DNA from: CAYRVX01 sp964642165 | Lineage (GTDB): Bacteria > Planctomycetota > Phycisphaerae > SM23-33 | NCBI GenBank assembly: GCA_964642165.1 | Contig: CAZXOC010000389.1 | Span: 1 to 5,779, forward strand | Direction of reading: 5' to 3' | DNA: 5,779 bases | Shown here: piece after piece, positions 1-5,334 of the stretch | How the letters are laid out: every line of letters starts with the position of its first letter | Position numbering within the stretch: position 1 is the first letter of the stretch | Program-made: the position numbers and the translations under genes | The notes under the pieces: model-generated | Databases searched by the model: none | Seen by the model: only the letters and a program-made list of their open reading frames with translations | Told to the model about the DNA's origin: nothing

Positions 1-1478
1 CGGGCGGAAAGGCGCCCGAGGTAACGGCGCATCTTTCACTGGATGGCGAGACCGAGGACGTGCCGCTCGAAGGGCCGGACACACTCCCGACCGAGATCTG
101 CATAGAGCCCGGCAGAATAGAGCACCGGTTCGACAACAGTTTCACGGCCATGATCCCGGCGAAATGGATCAAGCGCGGTCTGGAGATCACGGTCACCGCT
201 GGCGACAAGGAGCACGCGATAAAGGACCTCAATATCGGCGCCCCGATCGTGCTCAATATGACCGTGCTCGATATTCACTACTTCGGCTACGAGGACGCCG
301 ACTACCCGGAGAACTGGGCAGAAGAGCTGATGCTCAAGCGTCCGGTGGCAAAGCTCAATGCACAGCGCATCAAGCGTATACTGTTCGAGGAGTTGGTCAT
401 TCCTCCGCGAGCGGGATTCACTGCTGTTCGGTGCACCTGCGAGGACGATTACCTGAAGAAGACAGGAAGTCCATTCAACGGCAAGCAGGCAGCAGCCCTC
501 GAATGGCAGGGCGCATTGCAGCGTGCGGGCGGGCAGCGCCGGCTCAGCATCTTCTACATCAGCATCGCCAACGTCGCCTCCGGCGGCGAGGCATGGGACT
601 TCGGCGGTGTCGGCAAGCTTGGCCGGTTCCCGCTCATGCATCATGAGCTTGGACACTCGCTGAACGTGCTGCACCTGTGTGACGAACCGGAGTATCCCTA
701 CCATGACACCATGTACGGCATTCCCGCAAAGGGCCCGCATGTTGGTCCGACCTGGGGTTTTGATCCGAGGATAGGTCTGGCCGGCGCACCGGAAGGCAAG
801 CCTTACTTCATCAGCCCTGTTATCCCGGAGAAGACGCTTCGCGGTGAACCGGGCCACTGGAAGAATGATCCGCTGCAGGGCAAATCGGGAGCCCACGAAG
901 AGGGCCATATCCTCACCATGTACTCCGACTGGTCACTGCACAAGATGCAGGCGTATGCGGAGGAGAAAGCGGTCTACTGGAGCGATGAGTTACAGGCGTA
1001 TGTTACCTGGGACGATGAGAAAGCCGACTACAGCAAGATCGTCGAGAACAACGGTATCGATCTCCCGATCGAGCGCGATGTGGAGGTTTACAGCGTCATG
1101 GCCTCCGCCAGTGCTGTCACAGAGGAAGCAAACTTCATCTACAAACCCATTGGCCCGTATGTCAGCGGATTGATCGATGTCTTTGATCCCGAGGTGCCTG
1201 AAGATCGTGAACGTGCGCTCAAGATATACGGTGGCGAGAAGCGCTGTGACGTGTCCCTGCGTATCGTCCAGGGCGGCAAGACCAAGACCTTCATGATGCC
1301 CATGGAATGGCGGCCCGAGGACGATCCCAAGGCGCGCCGGAAATTCCAGACGAGCGCGGTCAATGTGCCGGTGCGCGACGGTGAAGTCACGAGCGCCGAG
1401 CTTCTCCTGACCCCCGAGGCAGAGAAGAACGGTATGCCCGCCAACCCCGAGGTGCTCTACTCGCGGAAGTACGAATGA
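1..1478 (+). CDS. M66 (StcE/TagA-like) zinc metallopeptidase, 5' end outside window
   Basis: The reading frame (codons from base 3) is open at the window edge, so the N-terminus and any signal peptide are missing. A GTG at 60 is only an internal in-frame codon; residue numbers here count from it (472 residues to the TGA). The zinc site is HELGHSLNVLH, with H195, E196, H199 and H205 at bases 642-674, matching the metzincin HExxHxxGxxH pattern except that the Gly is Asn202. An upstream beta-rich segment (about 20-70, including MIPAKWIKRG) resembles the domain before the catalytic part of M66 proteins. Downstream, TWGFD (231-235) and LTMYSDWS...KAVYW (286-307) line up with STWGWD and FTMYTPNS...KAVF of E. 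coli StcE, as I recall that sequence. Known M66 members are secreted proteases that cut O-glycosylated mucin-like proteins. The substrate here is unknown. The position matching the Met-turn seems to be Leu272. Family assignment is fairly secure; activity is inferred. Confidence 0.72.
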   Translation, partial: GGKAPEVTAHLSLDGETEDVPLEGPDTLPTEICIEPGRIEHRFDNSFTAMIPAKWIKRGLEITVTAGDKEHAIKDLNIGAPIVLNMTVLDIHYFGYEDADYPENWAEELMLKRPVAKLNAQRIKRILFEELVIPPRAGFTAVRCTCEDDYLKKTGSPFNGKQAAALEWQGALQRAGGQRRLSIFYISIANVASGGEAWDFGGVGKLGRFPLMHHELGHSLNVLHLCDEPEYPYHDTMYGIPAKGPHVGPTWGFDPRIGLAGAPEGKPYFISPVIPEKTLRGEPGHWKNDPLQGKSGAHEEGHILTMYSDWSLHKMQAYAEEKAVYWSDELQAYVTWDDEKADYSKIVENNGIDLPIERDVEVYSVMASASAVTEEANFIYKPIGPYVSGLIDVFDPEVPEDRERALKIYGGEKRCDVSLRIVQGGKTKTFMMPMEWRPEDDPKARRKFQTSAVNVPVRDGEVTSAELLLTPEAEKNGMPANPEVLYSRKYE

Positions 1479-1524
1479 GGGTGAGAGGAGGAGACGAGGC
1501 AAACGTTTCGTGCGGAAAGAGCGC

Positions 1525-1610
1525 GACACCTGTGCCACTCTGGCTGCGCCGTCTCGGGCAGCACGCATGCTTATGCAGCGCTGCCACTGGCCGGCTTGCC
1601 GGAACGTCCC
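1525..1610. repeat. Candidate planctomycete-type dispersed intergenic repeat
   Basis: The segment contains TGCCACT twice (1533-1539 and 1582-1588), each followed by a short GG-rich stretch. Between them is a hairpin: GGCAGC (1557-1562) pairs with GCTGCC (1580-1585), and GCAT (1565-1568) with ATGC (1573-1576), around a GCTT loop. The second copy runs into the small palindromic stretch CCGGCTTGCCGG. I recall similar runs built on 'GTGCCACTCTGGC' and 'GCCACTGGCCGGC' recurring between genes in planctomycete genomes. That is memory, not a search. The direct repeat and hairpin are visible in the sequence; the dispersed-repeat identity is inferred. Confidence 0.35.
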
Positions 1611-1657
1611 GACTTCGTCGTGACTGCGGCAAGATCACCGCACGTTTCAGCAGGCTC

Positions 1658-1683
1658 ATCCCGACGCGTTGCGCGGTCGGGAT
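1658..1683. other. Strong stem-loop
   Basis: ATCCCGAC (1658-1665) pairs perfectly with GTCGGGAT (1676-1683). Inside it, GCG (1666-1668) pairs with CGC (1672-1674) around a TTG loop, leaving G1675 bulged, for about 11 base pairs in total. It could fold in RNA from either strand. On the plus strand it is followed by TCGG, not a T-run, so it does not look like a standard intrinsic terminator, although it could act as a 3' barrier about 180 bases after the peptidase stop. Confidence 0.4.
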
Positions 1684-1760
1684 TCGGCGCCCGAACGTTT
1701 GCCTGGTTTGCCTCATCGCGCGGCGTGTAGGGAATCAGTTTCTTGTCGCCGCGGCGATGA

Positions 1761-1792
1761 AAGCGCTGCGGCAGCGCCGCTGTGCGGCGCTT
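1761..1792. other. GC-rich imperfect palindrome / stem-loop
   Basis: AAGCGC (1761-1766) pairs with GCGCTT (1787-1792). Inside, CAG and CTG close the apex, with GC pairs and small bulges between. The right arm is followed by CGATTCC, so there is no T-tract. The hairpin lies directly upstream of the 8-base tandem repeat, and the two may belong to one repetitive intergenic unit. Function is not evident. Confidence 0.35.
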
Positions 1793-1800
1793 CGATTCCG

Positions 1801-1856
1801 GTCACGGGGTCATCGGGTCACCAGGTCAGCGGGACATCAGGTCTTCCTGACTCCTG
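1801..1856. repeat. Degenerate 8-base tandem repeat (consensus about GTCANCRG)
   Basis: Read in steps of eight from 1801, the units are GTCACGGG, GTCATCGG, GTCACCAG, GTCAGCGG, GACATCAG, GTCTTCCT and GACTCCTG. The first five fit the consensus well and the last two drift. The 3' end is also self-complementary: GGTCAG (1824-1829) with CTGACC (1854-1859), and TCAGG (1837-1841) with CCTGA (1846-1850) around a TCTT loop, so the array may end in a hairpin. I recall similar GGTCAC/GGTCAT arrays in planctomycete intergenic DNA. The period of eight is not a multiple of three, which argues against a coding repeat. The repeat is directly visible; function is unknown. Confidence 0.6.
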
Positions 1857-1954
1857 ACCCCCGACTCGTGAGCCCCCCGCCCCCGGGGCCCAGCCGCCCG
1901 ACCGTCCGAGCCCCCGGAACGCGGGCGACTGAACGCACGCGCCCACGCGCGGGC

Positions 1955-1983
1955 TTGCCGCAGCGCCTCGCCCTCGCTACGAT
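1955..1983 (+). promoter_or_regulatory. Possible sigma-70-type promoter upstream of the glycosidase gene
   Basis: TTGCCG (1955-1960) and TACGAT (1978-1983) are separated by 17 bases. Each box matches the sigma-70 consensus at four of six positions. A second candidate lies nearer the gene: TCGACA (2031-2036, five of six) and TAGTCT (2054-2059, three of six), also with a 17-base spacer. Both are weak calls in DNA this GC-rich and would give a leader of roughly 60 to 140 bases before the ATG at 2126. Confidence 0.25.
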
Positions 1984-2112
1984 CGCAGGTGGCCGCCGGG
2001 GCAAGCGGCTTCGCACCCGGCGGTCGTCGATCGACAAGCACGTTGGTCGCCCGTAGTCTGGGAAGAACAGGAACATGGCAACGCGGCATTCAAGCGGCAG
2101 GGCGGTTCGCAT

Positions 2113-2119
2113 GGGGAGG
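2113..2119 (+). promoter_or_regulatory. Ribosome binding site that favours the ATG at 2126
   Basis: GGGGAGG sits six bases before the ATG at 2126, an almost ideal Shine-Dalgarno match and spacing. The upstream in-frame ATGs are less well served: the one at 2075 has AGGA only two bases away, and the one at 2111 has a GGGCGG-type stretch. The 2126 start also gives the cleanest signal peptide. Confidence 0.6.
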
Positions 2120-2125
2120 CCAAGG

Positions 2126-3292
2126 ATGCTCCGACGGACTGTGTGCGTGCTGCTCGTCCTTCTGGCCGGGGGCGGTGCGGCCGCCGCGAAGAATGGCGGT
2201 CGGCCGCCGTTCTCGTGGGCTACCGTTCCCGTCTACATTCACCTTGGCAAGTCCAGCGGTCCGCTCACGAAACAGGAACTGCATTTCATCGCGCGCACGT
2301 CCAACTTCGTCTGCCTCGAAAAGGGGCACGGCCTGCGTCGCTTCGGCTCCACGGAGAAGGGGATCGCGCACGATGCAAGGTTGCTGAAGGCGCTCAACAA
2401 CAAGATGAAAGTGCTGTTCTACTGGAACGGGTTCCTCAATTATCCCCTGTATGACGCCTGCAAGGAGTTCAGGCGGCACCCGGACTGGATCTTCCGGGAC
2501 AAGCAAGGCAAACCCATCTACAAGGTCCAAGCGCTTCAGCAGTACAACCTGCTCAACGCCGACTTCCGCCGATGGTGGGCCTCGATTGCGGGCAAGGCTC
2601 TGCGCCAGTACGGTTGTGACGGCATCTTCATGGATGCGCTACTCCAGACCAGGAGCCCCAAATGGATGAAGCGCGGCTGGGGCGAGGGAAATGAGCGCCT
2701 GGTCACCCAAGCCGTAACCGACATGATGCAGCTTGCGAGGAAGGCCATGGGGGACGACGCGATCCTCCTGTACAATGGGCTGCGAAGCTCGGATCGTGGG
2801 GGCGGCATGAGGGGCGGCGAGTTCCTGCCCCATGCGGACGGCGCGGCGGTGGAGCACTTCGGAGCCTTCCGGAGCCGCAGCAGAGAATCCATCGTCCGGG
2901 ACATCGAGGCGATCATCCGGGCGGGAAAGGCGGGGAAGATCGTCGTGGTCAAAGGTTGGCCCGACCCTCAATTCAACTGGCTGAACAGAGCCAAAATGAT
3001 GCTGCCGGCGCGGCAATTGATCGAAGAGGCGCGAGACAAGATCGCGTTTCCCCTGGCATGTTTCCTGGTCGCGGCTCAGAAGGACTCCTATTTCTGCTAC
3101 TCGTGGGGCTACAGGGAGCAACACGGCAGCCTGGTGGAGTATCCCGAATTCCAGAAGCCCTTGGGCGAGCCCAAAGGCGATGCGGCCAGGAACGGATGGA
3201 TCTACAATCGATCCTTTGAACATGTCGACGTGCAGGTGGACGTGTCCAGGAGGGTCGCAAGGCTGGACTGGAAGGACAAGGACGGGCAATAG
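2126..3292 (+). CDS. Secreted putative glycoside hydrolase (GHL-type TIM barrel)
   Basis: The product has 388 residues from the ATG at 2126; an in-frame ATG at 2075 would add 17. Residues 1-21 (MLRRTVCVLLVLLAGGGAAAA) form a typical Sec signal peptide, so the enzyme is probably exported. The body reads like a TIM barrel of the hypothetical glycosyl hydrolase (GHL15/GHL6-like) group: VPVYIHLG (35-41), VCLEKGHG (62-69), KVLFYWNGFLNY (95-106), a PDWIFRD...G segment (119-128), CDGIFMDALLQ (164-174), ILLYNGLR (213-220), DGAAVEHFGAF (238-248) and IVVVKGWPD (272-280). Asp165 or Asp170 at the end of one strand and Glu243 on a later strand are plausible catalytic acids, inferred from position alone. 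There are no signs of truncation or frameshift. It stands alone on the plus strand, convergent with the glucanase gene. The polysaccharide substrate is unknown; alternatives are another barrel hydrolase family or a non-catalytic relative. Confidence 0.7.
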   Translation: MLRRTVCVLLVLLAGGGAAAAKNGGRPPFSWATVPVYIHLGKSSGPLTKQELHFIARTSNFVCLEKGHGLRRFGSTEKGIAHDARLLKALNNKMKVLFYWNGFLNYPLYDACKEFRRHPDWIFRDKQGKPIYKVQALQQYNLLNADFRRWWASIAGKALRQYGCDGIFMDALLQTRSPKWMKRGWGEGNERLVTQAVTDMMQLARKAMGDDAILLYNGLRSSDRGGGMRGGEFLPHADGAAVEHFGAFRSRSRESIVRDIEAIIRAGKAGKIVVVKGWPDPQFNWLNRAKMMLPARQLIEEARDKIAFPLACFLVAAQKDSYFCYSWGYREQHGSLVEYPEFQKPLGEPKGDAARNGWIYNRSFEHVDVQVDVSRRVARLDWKDKDGQ

Positions 3293-3538
3293 GCTACTTG
3301 GAATCGGGGACGGGCTGCTTTGCCGCCTGCTGCGGCGCTTCCTGGTTGCGGGAAGCCAGGGCCGGCGGCAGGGCGCGCGGCCGTCTTCCACGACAGGGAC
3401 GACTACGCGGCCCTCGTGGAGGTGTCCGGGCGGGCCGGGTCCGCCGCGCGGCCGCGACGCTGCGCCTGGGGAACACGCTGCGCCCCCGAGAACACCGAAG
3501 GAAGCAGCGTGAGCCCCCTTGCGCCACCGTGGAGACGC
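3293..3538. other. Convergent intergenic gap with small hairpins
   Basis: This lies between two genes that point at each other. Two simple hairpins follow the plus-strand stop: GCCGC/GCGGC (3322-3326 with 3332-3336, loop CTGCT) and GCTTCC/GGAAGC (3337-3342 with 3351-3356, loop of eight). Neither has a clear T-tract on either strand, so they are only weak terminator candidates. The plus-strand peptide encoded at 3383-3424 (VFHDRDDYAALVEV) resembles the start of REP-associated (Y1-type) transposases, but nothing else of such a gene is seen. Confidence 0.35.
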
Positions 3539-4888
3539 TCAACGCCAGGTGAAACCCAGCCTCCGCAGTCCGTTGAGGACGTCTTCGCACGTCATGAATG
3601 TCCGCCAGAGCAGGGCGGTCCGGTAGTTCTCGATCATGACGACGATGGGGCCCTGGTCTATGGCGAGATGCTGTCTGGCGAACCAGCCTTCCTTGAGGTT
3701 GAACGCATCGTAGAATCCGTGCGGCCCCCAAAGCCTGTCGCCCAGCTCGCCGTCGAAGTATCGCGCGGCCGCGAGGCACTTGGCCGGGGCGTACGGCATC
3801 GAAGCCAGGGCGGCCGTGGGGCTGATCGTGCCGTTGTCCCGCCGGCCGGGCCGATGGGCGAGGTAGCCGCGGGGATCGTCGCTGGCGGTCAGACCCCAGC
3901 ACCGCTCGCTGTACCTGTGCTGGCGTTCCGCTTCCTTGACGCAGTATCGGTAGTTGACGAGTGTGTGGTTGACGTTCTGCTGCCAGTAGTCCGCGTAGCG
4001 GTCCCGGAGCGTTCTGGGGTCGAGGCAGAGGAACGAATAGTGGGCGAAGAACAGCGGCCCGCCCTCGGGCCGGCCCAGGGGAATGTGCAGGCCGAGGTAG
4101 GACTTGGCGTTGACCATCTTCCCGCCGCGAGCCCATCCGGCGTGGTACACTTTGGGATCGATCGGGTGCGTCGGTGACGACGCGGCGAGGATGTAGGTGA
4201 TCAGGCACTCGTTCCAGCCGCCGATCCGGTGGTTCTTCTCGAAGCGGTACTTCGGCGACCAGTGCCACAACAGCGAGTCGCCCCCGCGCGTGAACCAGTT
4301 CCACTCGATCCCTCGCCAGAGGGCGGTGATGGCTTGACGCAGGCTTTTCTCCTCGTCGGTGTCCCGGTGGAAGTACTCGCGCGCGGTCAGCAGGCCCTGC
4401 ATCAGGAAGGACGTCTCCACCAGGTCCGCGCCGTCGTCCTTCGGCGAGAACCGGACGACCTTTCCGGTCCGCCCGTCCAGCCAGTGGGGCCAGGCGCCGT
4501 GGAAGCGGTTCGCCCTTGCGAGGAAGGCGACGATCTTGTGCATTCGGTTGCGTGCCGCCTCTCTCGTCACCCAGTTCCTCTCGGCCGCGACGAGGATGGC
4601 CAGGATGCCGAACCCGCTGCCGCCGGAGGTGACCGTATGGCGCGACCTCGACCGCTCGCGCGCCAAGCCGCTGTCGGGATGGGCGAAATCCCAGAAGTAG
4701 CCGAACGTCCGCCGCTGGATCTTCTCGAGGAGCTCGGTGTCCTTCGCCGAGAGCTTCGACGGGGGCATCGGCCTCTGGGGCGGCGGGCTCTCGGCGTGGA
4801 GCGGTGCGGCCGCGGCGAGGCAGACCACAGAACCGCACGTCAACAGGAGCGCCAGATGCTCCGTGGCCGATAGGGTACGTTTCATCAT
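3539..4888 (-). CDS. Secreted glucoamylase-like protein, GH144-type endo-beta-1,2-glucanase
   Basis: From the ATG at 4888 there are 449 residues. Residues 1-32 form a Sec signal peptide (KRT, a hydrophobic core, then LHA before ESPPPQ), followed by a Pro-rich linker and one catalytic domain. Family-typical segments run end to end: RTFGYFWDFAHPDSGL (60-75), VTSGGSGFGILAI (86-98), FHGAWPHWLDG (129-139), FSPKDDGADLVETSFLMQGL (147-166), EWNWFTRGG (195-203), IGGWNECLITYILAASSPTH (222-241), GPLFFAHYSF (277-286), CWGLTASD (330-337) and AIDQGPIVVMIENYR (409-423). Asp151, Asp155, Glu158 and Glu227 have exactly the spacing I recall for the candidate catalytic acids of the Chitinophaga pinensis enzyme. 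GH144 enzymes cut beta-1,2-glucans; the substrate here is inferred. An in-frame TTG at 4945 with AGGAG five bases upstream could give a form 19 residues longer. I prefer 4888 (or 4885) because it yields a normal signal peptide. Length suits the family and there is no break. Confidence 0.85.
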   Translation of the reverse strand: MMKRTLSATEHLALLLTCGSVVCLAAAAPLHAESPPPQRPMPPSKLSAKDTELLEKIQRRTFGYFWDFAHPDSGLARERSRSRHTVTSGGSGFGILAILVAAERNWVTREAARNRMHKIVAFLARANRFHGAWPHWLDGRTGKVVRFSPKDDGADLVETSFLMQGLLTAREYFHRDTDEEKSLRQAITALWRGIEWNWFTRGGDSLLWHWSPKYRFEKNHRIGGWNECLITYILAASSPTHPIDPKVYHAGWARGGKMVNAKSYLGLHIPLGRPEGGPLFFAHYSFLCLDPRTLRDRYADYWQQNVNHTLVNYRYCVKEAERQHRYSERCWGLTASDDPRGYLAHRPGRRDNGTISPTAALASMPYAPAKCLAAARYFDGELGDRLWGPHGFYDAFNLKEGWFARQHLAIDQGPIVVMIENYRTALLWRTFMTCEDVLNGLRRLGFTWR

Positions 4889-4984
4889 CTGTTCCGCCGG
4901 GATCTTGTCATGGACCGAAGAGACAAGCGAATCGGCATTGCACAAATGGACTCCTGCCGGCGACCGGCGCGGGTCTTTCGCGCA

Positions 4985-5012
4985 ATTGTATCGCGTCTCC
5001 AGGCGACGGCAA
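4985..5012 (-). promoter_or_regulatory. Probable sigma-70-type promoter for the glucanase gene
   Basis: On the minus strand, TTGCCG (5012-5007) and TACAAT (4990-4985) are separated by 16 bases. The -10 box matches consensus at five of six positions and stands out in this GC-rich sequence; the -35 box matches at four of six. Transcription would begin near 4978, about 90 bases before the ATG at 4888, or about 33 before the alternative TTG at 4945. Confidence 0.45.
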
Positions 5013-5295
5013 CGCAGGTTCCGGGATTTCGGGGATATCGCGCGGGGCTCTTGACATGCAACCGCCGGCGGCGGACGTTCTTGTGCGATGGGGGCGATCG
5101 GGCCTGCCTGTGCGTGCCGGCGCTCGCGGAGACGAAGCCGCCCGGGACGCCCGCGGGCTTGCGTATCGCGGCGGACGGACTACGCTGGGGAGGGACGGGC
5201 GACGGAAAACGAAGGACGAGGCGAACCGGCGGGCGCGGCCCGAGCCCGCCCGGGACCGCTCGGGCGCCGCCCCGCGGGGCCAGGACGCCGGGCAC

Positions 5296-5301
5296 AAGGA
5301 G
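5296..5301 (+). promoter_or_regulatory. Ribosome binding site for the GTG at 5308 of the esterase gene
   Basis: AAGGAG lies six bases before GTG 5308-5310, an excellent Shine-Dalgarno match and spacing. That GTG is in the same frame as the esterase, but the frame is stopped by TGA at 5317-5319, three codons later. The site therefore suggests that the natural start is 5308 and that the stop is a mutation or sequence error, or that ribosomes restart at GTG 5335 or 5341. Confidence 0.55.
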
Positions 5302-5334
5302 ACGGCAGTGACGCTCTGAAGATTCTCGGCGGCG

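Larger units (their letters stand above)
1479..2125. other. Long intergenic region rich in repeats and hairpins, no convincing gene
   Basis: There are about 650 bases between the peptidase stop and the next likely start. One frame stays open from an ATG at 1475, which overlaps the peptidase stop as ATGA, to 2056. Its product is Arg/Pro-rich, shows no recognisable domain and runs through the tandem repeat and hairpins, so I do not call it a gene. The region holds a possible dispersed repeat (about 1525-1610), hairpins at 1658-1683 and 1761-1792, an 8-base tandem repeat (1801-1856), and a very GC-rich tail with two possible promoters before the glycosidase gene. No tRNA-like fold or ORF with a known domain was seen. 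Neither hairpin is followed by a T-run, so no classical intrinsic terminator for the peptidase gene is visible. Confidence 0.6.
4889..5307. other. Divergent GC-rich intergenic region
   Basis: This separates the glucanase start from the esterase start on the other strand. It holds a minus-strand promoter candidate (4985-5012), an AGGAG (minus strand, 4951-4955), an Arg-rich 17-codon reading frame on the minus strand (4885-4938), a perfect TTGACA on the plus strand (5051-5056) without a good -10 box, and a GC-rich hairpin (GCCCGAGC 5238-5245 with GCTCGGGC 5258-5265). Long open frames cross it on both strands, but their products are Arg/Pro/Gly-rich with no recognisable domain. I see no further gene. 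Confidence 0.5.

Noticed and set aside
36..908. Long minus-strand open frame antisense to the peptidase gene
   Set aside because: It mirrors the codon structure of the M66 frame, which carries the zinc motif; the antisense product shows no family features.
1781..1803. TTCGATT flanked by GC-rich bases, like a tRNA T-arm
   Set aside because: The flanking stem does not pair properly, and no acceptor, D-arm or anticodon arm can be drawn around it.
1801..1856. Tandem repeat considered as a CRISPR array
   Set aside because: Units are only eight bases with no spacers between them, and there are no cas genes nearby.
1475..2056. Open frame whose ATG overlaps the peptidase stop as ATGA, like a coupled operon gene
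   Set aside because: The product is Arg-rich without recognisable domains, and the frame runs through hairpins and an 8-base tandem repeat. The overlap is probably chance.
3294..4838. A 514-codon open frame on the minus strand overlapping the whole glucanase gene
   Set aside because: It is a shadow of the glucanase in another frame. Its product is Arg/Pro-rich with no domain, while the glucanase frame matches its family from end to end. High GC content removes stops in the other frames.
5051..5079. Perfect TTGACA box on the plus strand as an esterase promoter
   Set aside because: No acceptable -10 box lies 16-19 bases downstream, so it was not listed as a promoter.
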